A DNA stretch of 64,000 nt from Tildeniella torsiva UHER 1998/13D (GCA_019358835.1 JAHHIH010000013.1:1-64000), one strand, 5' to 3'; shown: positions 52,485-61,977, counted from the stretch's first letter. The notes: generated by a model not told the origin, from the letters alone. Made by a program: numbers and translations.

Positions 52485-53837
52485 TTAGTGAGCCAGGCTC
52501 AGCAAGGGCTCTGGGAACGCGATCGCGGCGATTTCGCCAAACAGGTCGTAGGTGTCAGCGGCGGTGATTTTGACGGGGACAATCTGGTTGAGGGGGGCCG
52601 TGCCGGTCACGTAAACCAGGCCGTCAACCTCGGGGGCAAAGCGATCGCTTCGCCCGAGCGCCATGCCCGTGGCCGGGTTCTCTTGCTCAATCAACACATC
52701 TACTACGCGGCCAATGTGGGCGCGGTTGTGCTCCCAGGCGATGGGCTGCTGAGCCAGCATGAGCGCTTCGCGGCGGCGATCGCGCTCTTCTTTGGGCACC
52801 TGGTTCGGCAAGCTAAAGGCGGGGGTACCCTCCTCAGCGGAGAAGCTGAACACGCCCACATGGTCAAACTGATGGCGCTCTACGAATTCCAGCAGATGCT
52901 CAACGTGGTCTTCGGTTTCACCGGGAAAGCCCACAATAAAGGTGGTGCGCAGCACGGCCTCGGGAAGCGCGTCTTTAATACGGTGAATCACGTCATCGTT
53001 AACCTGCCCCTGCCAGGGACGATTCATCGATCGCAGCACCTCAGGGTGGGAGTGCTGAAGGGGCAGATCGAGGTAGGGCAGCACGTTGGGGGTTTCGCGA
53101 ATGGCGGCTAGCACCTCAGGGGTGAGACCGGTGGGGTAAGCGTAGTGCATGCGCACCCAGGGCACGTCTACTTCGCCCAGCGCCCGCAGCAGCTCGGCCA
53201 GGCGGGGCTTGCCGTAGAGATCCATGCCGTAGTTGGTGGTGATTTGGGAGATCAGCACCAGCTCTTGGACGCCCTCGGCAGCCAGCTGGTGGGCCTCGGC
53301 GACGATGGACTCGATGGTGCGCGATCGCTGGTTGCCGCGCAGGTGCGGAATAATGCAGAAGGCGCAGCGGTAGTCGCAGCCCTCCGCCACCCGCAGGTAG
53401 GCCACACTAGAGGCCGTGGTGCGGTAACGGGGTACGGTCTCATCGGCGATGTAGGTGGGCTCGGGAGAAACGATCTTTACCCGCTCGCCCGCTTCGGCCC
53501 GCTCAATTACTTCGACGATGCGGTTGTAGTCGCCGGTACCGACTAGGGCCACGGCTTCAGGGATTTCTTCTAGCAACTCATTCTGAAAGTGCTGGGCCAG
53601 ACAGCCCGTGATCACCACTTTCTTTTGGGCGGCGGCCAGCTCGACTAGGGTGCGCACCGACTCTTCCCGCGCCTCTTCAATAAAACTACAGGTGTTGACC
53701 ACCACGTAGTCGGCCAATTCTTCGTTGGCATCGACTTGGTAGCCTGCCTGCACGAGTAAACCGAGCATGTGCTCGGTATCGACCCGATTTTTCTCGCAGC
53801 CCAGGTGGTTAAACGCAACCGTTGGCTTCAGCCCCAT
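52485..53837 (-). CDS. rimO: Ribosomal protein S12 methylthiotransferase RimO
   Basis: Radical SAM enzyme that methylthiolates Asp in ribosomal protein S12. About 450 residues from the ATG at 53837. The N-terminal UPF0004 domain has [15 protein letters not shown] and [15 protein letters not shown], with extra cluster cysteines; the radical SAM core has [11 protein letters not shown] (CxxxCxxC); the C-terminal TRAM domain ends near VDGLVYVTG. An upstream ATG would add 16 non-family residues. It forms an operon with the DEAD-box helicase gene. Confidence 0.96.
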   Translation of the reverse strand: MGLKPTVAFNHLGCEKNRVDTEHMLGLLVQAGYQVDANEELADYVVVNTCSFIEEAREESVRTLVELAAAQKKVVITGCLAQHFQNELLEEIPEAVALVGTGDYNRIVEVIERAEAGERVKIVSPEPTYIADETVPRYRTTASSVAYLRVAEGCDYRCAFCIIPHLRGNQRSRTIESIVAEAHQLAAEGVQELVLISQITTNYGMDLYGKPRLAELLRALGEVDVPWVRMHYAYPTGLTPEVLAAIRETPNVLPYLDLPLQHSHPEVLRSMNRPWQGQVNDDVIHRIKDALPEAVLRTTFIVGFPGETEDHVEHLLEFVERHQFDHVGVFSFSAEEGTPAFSLPNQVPKEERDRRREALMLAQQPIAWEHNRAHIGRVVDVLIEQENPATGMALGRSDRFAPEVDGLVYVTGTAPLNQIVPVKITAADTYDLFGEIAAIAFPEPLLSLAH

Positions 53838-54187
53838 GGTGTCTCTCAATATGTAACGTGCATCATGCCAAAAGCTTTGGGTCATTGGGTTTGACTCAGT
53901 CGCGCCAAGTTATCAAGGAACCGAATCACCGGTACCAGCACCCTCAACACCACCGCTCAGGCATCCATCAATCCTGTGTTGACGAATTGCCCAGCAAATC
54001 TTTTGGCCAATGGCACCAGGGGGCAATACAAATTAACACTCATAAATAATACATCACAAAAGCAGGGGTGTCCTAAATCGCGTCCCAGGGATTGATATGC
54101 TGATAGGGTGGGTTGTGCTTGGGTTTGCTGCGGCGAGCCAGGCCAACCTGTAGTTCTATACGTTAGGCGAGTCCAGGCAAAATTCAC
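53838..54187. other. Intergenic stretch between rimO and btpA
   Basis: 350 bases between divergent genes. No tRNA or long hairpin was found. A 76-codon minus-strand frame (53957-54187) has no family resemblance and no ribosome binding site. The region most likely holds the promoters of the two divergent genes. Confidence 0.5.
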
Positions 54188-55033
54188 GTGGACTTAATCG
54201 AAGTCTTTAACACCCGTAACCCGGTGATTGGGGTATTGCACCTGCTGCCCCTGCCGACGTCTCCCCGCTGGCAGGGAGATTTGCAGGCCGTGGTCGATCG
54301 CGCCGAGCAGGAGGCTACGGCCCTCGCCTCGGGCGGCGTACACGGCATTATTGTAGAAAATTTTTTCGACGCCCCCTTCACTAAGGGTGCCGTAGACCCA
54401 GCGGTGGTCAGCGCCATGGGGCTAGTGGTGCAGCGCTTGCAGACGCTGATTACGGTGCCCATAGGCATCAACGTGCTGCGCAACGATGCCCGCAGCGCCC
54501 TGGCGATCGCGACCTGCACCGGGGCGGCCTTTATCCGCGTCAACGTGCTCACTGGGGTGATGGCCACCGACCAGGGATTGATCGAAGGCTGCGCCCACGA
54601 TCTGCTGCGCTACCGCAAAGAGCTGGGCAGTTCGGTGCAGATTTTGGCCGATGTTCTGGTCAAGCACGCCCGCCCCTTGGGCTCGCCCAACCTCACCACG
54701 GCGGTGCAGGAGACCATTCATCGAGGGTTAGCTGACGGCATTATTTTGTCGGGCTGGGCGACGGGCAGCCCGCCGAGCCTCGAAGACTTAGAACTGGCCA
54801 AGGCGGCAGCGGGCGATCGCCCCGTATTCATCGGCAGCGGAGCCGACGTTGACAACATTGGCACCCTGATGAAGGCCGCCGACGGTGTGATTGTTGCCAG
54901 CTCTCTCAAGCGCCAGGGCGACATTAACCAGCCCATCGACCCGATTCGGGTGGGGCAGTTTGTAGAAGCCATGCAGGAAGGTCTCGAAGCCCTGGAGGGC
55001 AGTCTCACCCTACCGACCATGGTGGCATCCTAG
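54188..55033 (+). CDS. btpA: BtpA-family photosystem I biogenesis protein
   Basis: A 281-residue TIM-barrel-like protein of the BtpA/SgcQ family. BtpA is needed for stable accumulation of photosystem I reaction-centre proteins in Synechocystis. The typical opening VIGVLHLLPLPTSPRWQGDL, the segments GGVHGIIVENFFDAPF and INVLRNDARSALAIA, and the later GWATGSPPSLEDLELA and FIGSGADVDNI all fit the family. It begins with GTG at 54188. A conserved acidic pocket suggests an enzyme relative, but no reaction is established. Confidence 0.95.
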   Translation: MDLIEVFNTRNPVIGVLHLLPLPTSPRWQGDLQAVVDRAEQEATALASGGVHGIIVENFFDAPFTKGAVDPAVVSAMGLVVQRLQTLITVPIGINVLRNDARSALAIATCTGAAFIRVNVLTGVMATDQGLIEGCAHDLLRYRKELGSSVQILADVLVKHARPLGSPNLTTAVQETIHRGLADGIILSGWATGSPPSLEDLELAKAAAGDRPVFIGSGADVDNIGTLMKAADGVIVASSLKRQGDINQPIDPIRVGQFVEAMQEGLEALEGSLTLPTMVAS

Positions 55034-55045
55034 GGGTGCTCATAC

Positions 55046-55078
55046 CTGGACTGAGGCATAAGGTCTGGACTGAGGCAT
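55046..55078 (+). repeat. Short direct repeat after btpA
   Basis: CTGGACTGAGGCAT occurs twice, 19 bases apart (55046-55059 and 55065-55078). Of unknown meaning; possibly a small duplication. Confidence 0.6.
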
Positions 55079-55161
55079 TAAGATAGACCTAAACGGGTGG
55101 TACCCCCTGATTTTGTGTTGCTGTAGAGTTTGGGTTAGCTGTTTTGGAAGAGAGGCGCATC

Positions 55162-56082
55162 ATGAGACGTCGTCGTCAAGAGAGCCGTTGGATTCATCGC
55201 TGGTCGCGCTGGCTGGTGGCGGGGATCGCCTTGATCGGTGCCCTGGGTACGGGTTATTTGACCGTTGCTAAGCTGACTGGCGGTGGGGCTTGCCCGACGG
55301 AAGGGTGCGATCGCGTCCTCTCTAGCCCCTGGGGCACTGTGTTTGGCCTACCCCTAACGCTGTTTGGCTGTTTGGCCTACGGCACCATGCTGGTGATGGC
55401 TGTTGCCCCCCTGCTAATCAACGCTGATACAAACAAGCCCCTGCGCCAGAAGCTCGAAACCTGGACTTGGCCGCTGATGTTTATGCTGGCCTCGGCCATG
55501 CTGGTGTTTAGCGGCTACTTAATGACGGTGCTCGCCTTTGAGCTACAGGCAGTTTGCCCCTACTGCATTGGCTCGGCGCTGTTTGCCCTCTCCATGTTTG
55601 TGATTATTTTGCTGGGCAACCGCTGGGATGACCTCGGCCAGATCGCCTTTATCGGCCTGATTGTGGGCGTCGTAACCATCGTCGCCACCCTGGCTGTCTA
55701 TGCCCCCATTAGTGCCGGAGGCAGCCCCAGCAACGATGTCGCCGGGCAGGCCGGGCCACCGATTACCACCGCCTCTGGCCCCGCCGAAGTTGCCTTGGCC
55801 AACCACCTTAAAGAGGTCGGCGCGACGATGTATGGCGCTTGGTGGTGCCCCCACTGCCATGAACAAAAACAGCTGTTTGGGGCCGAGGCCGCCACGGCGA
55901 TTAACTATGTAGAGTGTGCGGAAGACGGCCAGAACCCCCAGGTCGCTGTGTGCCGATCTAAACCTGAAATTACCGGATTCCCAAGCTGGGAGATCAACGG
56001 CGAGTTTTATGCGGGCACCCAAAGCCTTGAGCGCCTGGCGGAGCTGACAGACTACAGCGGACCAGCGAATTTTCAGCGCTAG
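55162..56082 (+). CDS. VKOR-thioredoxin fusion protein
   Basis: A 306-residue thylakoid/plasma-membrane oxidoreductase. The VKOR part has four to five helices with the periplasmic loop pair GACPTEGCDRVLSSPWG and the quinone-side active site CPYC (QAVCPYCIGSALF). The C-terminal thioredoxin-like domain has a CPHC motif (WWCPHCHEQKQLFG) and further cysteines. Such fusions make disulfides in the cyanobacterial lumen and periplasm, and in plants help photosystem II assembly. I start it at the ATG at 55162, six codons after a TTG. The following hairpin terminates it. Confidence 0.95.
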   Translation: MRRRRQESRWIHRWSRWLVAGIALIGALGTGYLTVAKLTGGGACPTEGCDRVLSSPWGTVFGLPLTLFGCLAYGTMLVMAVAPLLINADTNKPLRQKLETWTWPLMFMLASAMLVFSGYLMTVLAFELQAVCPYCIGSALFALSMFVIILLGNRWDDLGQIAFIGLIVGVVTIVATLAVYAPISAGGSPSNDVAGQAGPPITTASGPAEVALANHLKEVGATMYGAWWCPHCHEQKQLFGAEAATAINYVECAEDGQNPQVAVCRSKPEITGFPSWEINGEFYAGTQSLERLAELTDYSGPANFQR

Positions 56083-56117
56083 AGGCGTGAACCCAGACAA
56101 ATTTCGCTAATGTTTTG

Positions 56118-56158
56118 AAACGGCTGTTGCTCAGAGATGACTTGGGTAACAGCCGTTT
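56118..56158 (+). terminator. Hairpin after the VKOR gene
   Basis: AAACGGCTGTT and AACAGCCGTTT form an 11-bp perfect stem, followed by TAGATT, 35 bases after the VKOR stop. Confidence 0.7.
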
Positions 56159-56247
56159 TAGATTCGACTGTCAGGCTGCATCAGAAATATGGCAAAAGAG
56201 CGAAGATCGAAAAATGAAAACCGGTGGCGTGACTAGCCATAAATCTT

Positions 56248-56625
56248 GTGATCAAATTTAATGCCAAGTATTTCTATCTAGCGGTTTTGCTGTTTCTGAT
56301 TGAAACCTTGATCGCGATTTTTCTAGACGATCGCATCATTCGCCCCCTCGTCGGCGATATTTTAGTTGTCGCTCTTGTTTACTGCTTTATCAAAGCCTTT
56401 TGGCAAATGCGGCCTATTACTGCGGCTCTGGGGGTCTTTGCCTTTGCCTGCCTGATTGAAGGGCTGCAATACCTCCAGCTGGTCGATCGCCTCGGGCTGC
56501 GCGACAACCAGCTGATTGCTACCGTAATCGGCACCACCTTCGACAGCAAAGATATTCTGGCCTATGCGATCGGTGCTGCCCTAGTGCTAGTGGCAGAGCA
56601 CAGTTTTGGAGACTCTCGGCGATGA
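56248..56625 (+). CDS. DUF2809-family small membrane protein
   Basis: A 125-residue protein with four hydrophobic helices (YFYLAVLLFLIETLIAIFLDDRIIRPLVGDILVVALVYCFIKAF). The segment FLDDRIIRPLVGDILVV is characteristic of DUF2809. The family is uncharacterised. It starts with GTG at 56248, beyond the terminator of the VKOR gene. No clear neighbour-based function. Confidence 0.88.
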   Translation: MIKFNAKYFYLAVLLFLIETLIAIFLDDRIIRPLVGDILVVALVYCFIKAFWQMRPITAALGVFAFACLIEGLQYLQLVDRLGLRDNQLIATVIGTTFDSKDILAYAIGAALVLVAEHSFGDSRR

Positions 56626-56840
56626 GCGCCTTTGGGCAGGCTCAATTCAGAGCTTTTATTGACACATGGGGGCGGTAGGTTGGCTAACTGCCGCTGCGAA
56701 ACTGTTACTCAACTTTATCTGTTTGCCCAAAATACTTCCGGACTGTGCGCCCTGTCCTATTCGGGGAATGCTGAGGCTGAACCTGGTTGACCATCGAACG
56801 ACTAGGGGCCGCACAAAATTTACCAATGGATTGTAGAAAC

Positions 56841-57359
56841 ATGCCTAAACGCAGATTGCCGCGTGGCGGTGGTACTCAAGTCGCCTTGAGCCCAGAGCTA
56901 GCAGTGGCCATGATTGGTCTCTTTTCAGCGTTTGCCGATGGCGATGTGTCTAGCGATGCAGAAGCCTATGCGCTGGGTGAAATGGTTAGCTGCATCGACC
57001 TCTATTCTGAATACACAGAGGAAGACTTTGCCAACTTGGGTGCTGAGATCGGCAACCTGATCAACGAATCTGGGGTTGAAGCCGTCGTCTCCCAAGCTAT
57101 TGAGACAATTAAAGAGGAGGGCGTAGAAGAGGCCGCCTTCATTATTGCGCTCGTCGTTCTCGTCTCAGACGGCGAAGTGCCCGAAGACGAGCAGGAGTTT
57201 ATCGACGACTTGCGCCAATCGCTCAGCATCTCAGTCGAACGAGCCGACGAAATTGTGAGCGAGCTTTTTTCTGAAGTAGAAGAAGCAGCCGAGGAAGAGG
57301 AGGAGGCTGAGGAAGAAGAGGAAGCCGAGGAGGAATACGACGAGAGCGAAGAAGAGTAA
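56841..57359 (+). CDS. TerB-like protein with polyglutamate tail
   Basis: A 172-residue acidic protein. The central part (about 15-145) has TerB-fold cues: helices with FSAFADGDVSSDAEAYALGEMV and LVVLVSDGEVPEDEQEFIDDL, each a paired D-G-x-V/S-x-x-E motif like the metal-binding loop of tellurite-resistance TerB. The last ~30 residues are almost entirely Glu (EEEEEAEEEEEAEEEYDESEEE). I start it at the ATG at 56841, since the upstream in-frame starts give non-family sequence. Metal binding is inferred. Confidence 0.78.
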   Translation: MPKRRLPRGGGTQVALSPELAVAMIGLFSAFADGDVSSDAEAYALGEMVSCIDLYSEYTEEDFANLGAEIGNLINESGVEAVVSQAIETIKEEGVEEAAFIIALVVLVSDGEVPEDEQEFIDDLRQSLSISVERADEIVSELFSEVEEAAEEEEEAEEEEEAEEEYDESEEE

Positions 57360-57368
57360 GTGATTGAC

Positions 57369-57401
57369 GCACTAAGGGCATTAGCTCAATGCCCTTAGTG
57401 C
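57369..57401. terminator. Terminator hairpin after the TerB-like gene
   Basis: GCACTAAGGGCATT and AATGCCCTTAGTGC form a perfect 14-bp stem with a 5-base loop, between the convergent TerB-like and CapA genes. Confidence 0.75.
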
Positions 57402-57493
57402 AGTACTCCTAGTTGCTAGAGACGCTGTCTGAAGAGCGGCAGCAAAAAGTTCTAACTTTGCCCGATCGCGTTATAAGACCCCGCCCAGACCCG

Positions 57494-59134
57494 CTATCGG
57501 GGCCAGATGTAGCCCAGATCGTCGATCGCTAAGGGCGTGTCGGGAAAGTCTCGCTGGGTAAACTGGCGCACCAGCACCACGCCGCCAAAGTGGTCATCGA
57601 GGTAGGGGACGCCGTTGCGATCGAGGGCGACGGGGATGATGCGCCCGCTGACAAAGTTGCCCTCGGCATCGAGATTGGTCTGCAGAATTAGCGAAGTGCC
57701 CAGGGGGCCAACCGTAGAGAGGCTACGGTAGCCGAGGAAATTCCCGAGAGAGTAGGCAATTAACTTGTTGTTGTATAGCTCGATCGCCCTGGGAACATGG
57801 GGGCCGTGGCCCAGCACTAGGTCGGCCCCGTGGTCAACGACAGCGCGGGAGAAGCGCACGACATTGCCGCGATTTTCGGAGTAGAACAGCTCGTCTTGGT
57901 CGCGGGTGACGGTGGCGTCGGTGCCCTCTTTGCCGGCGTGGAAGGAGACGACGACGATGTCGGCCTGGGCGTTGGCGGTTTCTACCAGGGCGATCGCACC
58001 CTCTATATCCTGCACCTGGTTGTGCTCTGGGTAGTTGCTAAAGGCAATAAACGCCACGGTTTGCCCCTGGGCTTCCAGGTATAGAATTTCACCTTTGCGG
58101 CCTACGGCTTTCATACCCGCCGCTTCAATGTGGGCGATCGTGTCGCTAAAGCCCTGCTCAAAGAAATCCATAGAGTGGTTGTTGGCCACGCTCAGAACGT
58201 CAAACCCAGCCTCTTTGAGCACGCTGGCGTACCAGGGCGGGGTGCGAAAGGCAAAAGTATTGGCGCTGCCCGTGTTTTTGGAACTGCTGGGTACTTCGGT
58301 GAGGGTGCTTTCAAAGTTGCCGAAGGTGATGTCGGCCTCGCCCAGATGGTACTGAATGCTGCCAAACAGGTACTGCCAGTCGTCGGGCAGGCGGTAGCGC
58401 TGGTAGTCGGTACCGGGGATGATGTCGCCCACGGCTTTGATGGTCAGAGCCACAGGAACCGCCAGTGCGGGGGGAGTCAGGGCCGTGGAAGACTCTGCCG
58501 TGAGCATGGGCTCGATCGCAATGGCCGCACCGTCTGCCGCCGAAGCGAGATTGGCCTCAGCGGCAGGCCGCGACGGGTTTGCTCGATTAGATGCTTGCTG
58601 CCCGTAGCGCCATTGGGCCACCCCAGCAGCCAGGCCAAACCCCAGCACCATGGCGATGGTCAAGGTTCCCCAGCGCCAGCGGTTAGGAATAGAAGTTTTG
58701 GAGAGCGATGGTTTTGCCCCCAACGCCCTTGGGCTGAGATGGGTGGTTGGCGCGATCGCTAAAGCCCTCTCATCCTCCAACGTCTCATCTGCAAGGACAG
58801 TGACTGGAGACGCTGGGGCAGCGGCGGTATCTAGGCTAAAGACCTGCTGCCAACGATGCTCTAGGGTGCGATTGGTGCCATCCACCACCTTGAGTTCGGC
58901 GATGTCTGGCAGGGCTAGGGCCATCACCACTGCGTGAATGCGATCGAGGTGCTGGGGCAGCCCATCGAGATTTGGGGTGGTGAGCAGCACGTAGAGGGTG
59001 CGATCGCGCCGCGAAACCTCTACCCGAGTGGCCGGGTCAAGGAGGGCAATGGCGAGCAGATCTGCGATCGCGGCCAGGTTGCCCCGCTGGGCCTGAGGCC
59101 AGATTGACAGTTGAGTCAGGTCAGGAATGGTCAC
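57494..59134 (-). CDS. CapA-family metallophosphatase-like protein
   Basis: A 546-residue protein. The N-terminal ~110 residues form a domain I do not recognise (LSIWPQAQRGNLAAIADLLAIALLDPATRVEV), then comes a linker and a membrane helix (TLTIAMVLGFGLAAGVAQW, about 155-175), then the periplasmic CapA domain. Its metallophosphatase-like motifs are VGDIIPGTDYQ, NFESTL, SVANNHSMDFF, SFHAGKEG and GHGPHVPRAIE, with YSLGNFLGYR near the end. CapA proteins are linked to poly-gamma-glutamate or capsule synthesis; the product here is not known. Confidence 0.92.
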   Translation of the reverse strand: MTIPDLTQLSIWPQAQRGNLAAIADLLAIALLDPATRVEVSRRDRTLYVLLTTPNLDGLPQHLDRIHAVVMALALPDIAELKVVDGTNRTLEHRWQQVFSLDTAAAPASPVTVLADETLEDERALAIAPTTHLSPRALGAKPSLSKTSIPNRWRWGTLTIAMVLGFGLAAGVAQWRYGQQASNRANPSRPAAEANLASAADGAAIAIEPMLTAESSTALTPPALAVPVALTIKAVGDIIPGTDYQRYRLPDDWQYLFGSIQYHLGEADITFGNFESTLTEVPSSSKNTGSANTFAFRTPPWYASVLKEAGFDVLSVANNHSMDFFEQGFSDTIAHIEAAGMKAVGRKGEILYLEAQGQTVAFIAFSNYPEHNQVQDIEGAIALVETANAQADIVVVSFHAGKEGTDATVTRDQDELFYSENRGNVVRFSRAVVDHGADLVLGHGPHVPRAIELYNNKLIAYSLGNFLGYRSLSTVGPLGTSLILQTNLDAEGNFVSGRIIPVALDRNGVPYLDDHFGGVVLVRQFTQRDFPDTPLAIDDLGYIWPR

Positions 59135-59213
59135 AAGTGAGAGGGCATCCAGGCTCCAAAGTATGCCAAATCATACCGCCGGGGCAAAAAAGAAAACGCC
59201 ATCCCATAAAAAA

Positions 59214-59244
59214 CTGCCCTGCTAGCCAGAGGCCAGCGGGGCAG
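59214..59244 (-). terminator. Intrinsic terminator of the small membrane protein/amt run
   Basis: CTGCCCTGCTAGCC and GGCCAGCGGGGCAG (two mismatches) pair. Read on the minus strand the stem is followed by TTTTTTATGG, a strong T-run. Confidence 0.85.
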
Positions 59245-59292
59245 AGACGGGTCTATCGAACGCTGTGGGCCATTCAGCCTCCAGCTCTTGGT

Positions 59293-59742
59293 CTACCGGG
59301 ACGAGCCGATGTTGCGGTAGAGACCTTTGCGGCGCGCTGGCCTTTTAGGGCCGGTCTTTGACCATCGCTGCCGAGCAGGCAAGCCAATACCCACTATGCC
59401 TAGCAATCCTAAAGCAGCGGTTGCCCCAGACTGGGGAGACACAGCCTGAGGCTGCGCTTCAGCGGGCGAGTGAGGCTGATGCGTCTGCCGATACTCGGCT
59501 CCGGCCAAAGACAGCAGACCAGCCACAATAAAGGCACTCAGATGATTGAGCGATTTGTCTACGGCATTAGCTTCATAACGGGTGGAAAAAGTTTTAGACA
59601 AAAACCAAAAGAAAATTCCAATGCCAATTAAAAGTGCGATGGTATTGACAGCAGGGCTACCAGCAAAGGTGTAAATCGCACCCCCTGTAGGGCCATCAAT
59701 AGCGCCTTGAAATTCATCAATGGTGGAAAATGGACTGGACAT
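59293..59742 (-). CDS. Small membrane protein downstream of amt
   Basis: A 149-residue protein I cannot name. It has one hydrophobic helix at about 33-48 (TIALLIGIGIFFWFLS), a possible second at about 68-80 (LSAFIVAGLLSLAG) and a third hydrophobic stretch near GATAALGLLGIVGIG followed by a very basic tail (RQRWSKTGPKRPARRKG). It lies 45 bases after the ammonium transporter stop and shares the same terminator, so co-transcription is probable. Function unknown. Confidence 0.65.
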   Translation of the reverse strand: MSSPFSTIDEFQGAIDGPTGGAIYTFAGSPAVNTIALLIGIGIFFWFLSKTFSTRYEANAVDKSLNHLSAFIVAGLLSLAGAEYRQTHQPHSPAEAQPQAVSPQSGATAALGLLGIVGIGLPARQRWSKTGPKRPARRKGLYRNIGSSR

Positions 59743-59787
59743 ATTACAGGCTCCTGAATGCTATCGTCATTCAACACATCGGCATGC

Positions 59788-61185
59788 CTAAACCTTAGGA
59801 GCGGCCTCTGCCATAGATACTGGAGTCATACTAGGATGGCCATTTTGCTCAGGCAAAATTGAATACTCTGGATATCCTTCAATGCCAAAGTCAGATAGAT
59901 CTAGACCAGCAATTTCTTCGGCTTGAGACACGCGCAGCATACCCATCTTCTTAAGCACAAAGCTAACCCCATAGCCCGGCAAAAAGCCCAGCAGCAAGGC
60001 GCAAATCGAAACCCCTACAATTTGGGCTCCCAAATTAATTGCGGGAATGCCCTCGGGTTGTGGATAGCCAGAAGCAAAAATACCCACAAACAGAGCGCCG
60101 AGTACCCCGCAATAGCCATGCACTGCGAAGGCACCTACGGCATCATCAATGCCCGCTTTCTCAACCGCATTGCCAACAAACGGCATGGTGTAAGCAGCAA
60201 TAAACGCCAGAGGAATAATGATCGCAGGACTGTAGAGATCCATCGCACCGCCGACGGCAATAATGCCAGCCAGTCCACCGGAGATGGTGTAGAAGGGGTC
60301 GGCTTTAGACCCCATGTAAGCCCCAACCAACCCAGCTGATAGCGCCAGAGTTGCGTTTACCCCAATCGACGATAAGGTCATTGGCGTGCCATAAATCGTC
60401 GTCGCTACGGTTTGGCCGGGTACAAAAATGACACAAGCCGCCAAAAAGGCGTAGAAACCGACAAAAATTAGCATTAGCCCCACCATGGTTAGGGGCAAGT
60501 TGTGAGGCATAATCACTCGTGGATTACCTTGGGCGTCAAACTTACCGATCCGAGGGCCGAGGTTGATCAGCACGCCAAGGGCAAAGAAACCCGCCACCGC
60601 GTGCAGCAAGCCAGCACAGCCAAAATCGCGATAGCCCAACTGAGTAAACATCCAGCCGTAGGGGTTCCAGCCCCAAGAGGCGGCGACAACCCAGGTAAAC
60701 GAACCCAGCACGATCGCTAGAATGGAGTACGCACCGATTTTGATGCGCTCGATCACCGCGCCAGAGAGAATAGACGCGGTCGTCATTGAAAACAGCGCAA
60801 AGGCAAACCAAAATACTCCAGTGAGGTTATCGGCAATGTTTGGCCCCAGGGCGGGCGACCAGGGGTAAGACGCCTGTACCAAACCCAGCACATCTCCAAC
60901 AATGCCCTCAGAGGCAGGGTCAGTCCACGGCCCAACAATGCCGCCCTGAAGGGGAAACAGCGGAAAGGCGTTGTACACCCACCAGCCAAAGTAGAAAAAC
61001 GTCAAGCCTACCAATGATAGGGTCATGAGGTTTTTGACCATAGTGGCCAGCACGTTTTTGGAGCGGGCCGCACCTCCTTCATAGGCTAAAAACCCTACAT
61101 GGATTAGCAGCATGAACACAGAGGCCCAGTAGTAGTAAGACTCCGTGACAAAAGATGCTAAAAATGCTTGAGATTCAGGAGACAT
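59788..61185 (-). CDS. amt: Ammonium transporter (Amt family)
   Basis: A 465-residue inner-membrane channel with 11 helices (SYYYWASVFMLLIHVGFLAYEGG to the C-terminus). The two pore histidines are in GLLHAVAGFFALG and AFAVHGYCGVLGALFVG. The first differs from the usual DFAGGTVVHxxAG signature, and the adjacent residues are FGCAGLLHAV. The gene has a good AGGAG ribosome binding site. I did not find a GTA-N8-TAC NtcA box in the upstream region, though nitrogen control would be usual. Confidence 0.95.
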   Translation of the reverse strand: MSPESQAFLASFVTESYYYWASVFMLLIHVGFLAYEGGAARSKNVLATMVKNLMTLSLVGLTFFYFGWWVYNAFPLFPLQGGIVGPWTDPASEGIVGDVLGLVQASYPWSPALGPNIADNLTGVFWFAFALFSMTTASILSGAVIERIKIGAYSILAIVLGSFTWVVAASWGWNPYGWMFTQLGYRDFGCAGLLHAVAGFFALGVLINLGPRIGKFDAQGNPRVIMPHNLPLTMVGLMLIFVGFYAFLAACVIFVPGQTVATTIYGTPMTLSSIGVNATLALSAGLVGAYMGSKADPFYTISGGLAGIIAVGGAMDLYSPAIIIPLAFIAAYTMPFVGNAVEKAGIDDAVGAFAVHGYCGVLGALFVGIFASGYPQPEGIPAINLGAQIVGVSICALLLGFLPGYGVSFVLKKMGMLRVSQAEEIAGLDLSDFGIEGYPEYSILPEQNGHPSMTPVSMAEAAPKV

Positions 61186-61326
61186 AGATAACTCCTAACT
61201 GTCAGTTAAGTGGTACAAAAGCAGCCATTTAAACGGAACGACCAATTGACTTGAAGGCAAGCGGGCCAGAAGCGATTAAAAACGCCCCGTTCTAAAAATT
61301 CATCGCTGTCAGATTGAGAAAGATTT

Positions 61327-61346
61327 AGCCTGCCTGAAGACAGGCT
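61327..61346 (-). terminator. Hairpin between the amt and unknown genes
   Basis: AGCCTG and CAGGCT with an 8-base loop; on the minus strand it is followed by AAATCTTTCTC. It could end the upstream minus-strand transcript about 90 bases after the 180-residue gene. Confidence 0.45.
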
Positions 61347-61434
61347 TAAACCCTAAGTTGAACCGAAACTCTGGTTGGAAAAAGCCCCATTATTTTGAGG
61401 TTCAACTTGTTATGTCAAGAGTGTGCAATGCAAA

Positions 61435-61977
61435 CTAAGTATGAGCTGTAGTCAGCGATACTGAACCATCGCTGAACGACTGAATTAAACGCCACAAATT
61501 TTCGATCTGGGCCTTGGCTAGATGCAGTTCTAGGGCTGGCTGACCCTCAATAGGGTGATGCCAGATGAGTGCCGGCAGCGCCACAATTTGGGCTGGTACC
61601 GCACAGTTTAGGGGTAGCCCGCGAAGCCGATGGGGAGCCCTGACGGAAGCTTGGGCCAGAATTGGGGAGCAATCCTGAGCGGTTAGCGGGATGGTCGAAG
61701 ACTGGTTAGGTAGCACCACCGTCCCCATCCAGGCCAGTTGCTTGACCCACAGATTGAGCTGAAGCTCGGCGACGATGCGATCGAGGGGGCCAAGGTAGGT
61801 GAGGCGAAAGTTGCGATTGCACAGCCGCAGCACCGCACAGGGCAATCCCTCCAGTTCTGTCTCCATCGACTGAAAGGTCGCTAGATGATCGACCGCCTCG
61901 CCAAACAAGGCCCTTGCCGCAACCAAACCATCGGCCCCCGCCATATCCCAGGGCTGGGTAAGCTTGCCTGCATTCAT
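61435..61977 (-). CDS. Hypothetical protein downstream of the DUF1989-GcvT gene
   Basis: I do not recognise this 180-residue soluble protein. It is rich in Leu, with aromatic and His clusters (LCNRNFRLTYLGPLDRIVAELQLNLWVKQLAWMG, IVALPALIWHHPIEGQPALELHLAKAQIENLW). It begins 12 bases after the DUF1989-GcvT fusion gene on the same strand, so the two are probably one operon. Whether it is a partner of that enzyme cannot be decided from sequence. Confidence 0.6.
   Translation of the reverse strand: MNAGKLTQPWDMAGADGLVAARALFGEAVDHLATFQSMETELEGLPCAVLRLCNRNFRLTYLGPLDRIVAELQLNLWVKQLAWMGTVVLPNQSSTIPLTAQDCSPILAQASVRAPHRLRGLPLNCAVPAQIVALPALIWHHPIEGQPALELHLAKAQIENLWRLIQSFSDGSVSLTTAHT

Noticed and set aside
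61186-61434. NtcA binding site before amt
   Set aside because: No GTA-N8-TAC was found on either strand in the region, so nitrogen control is not claimed.
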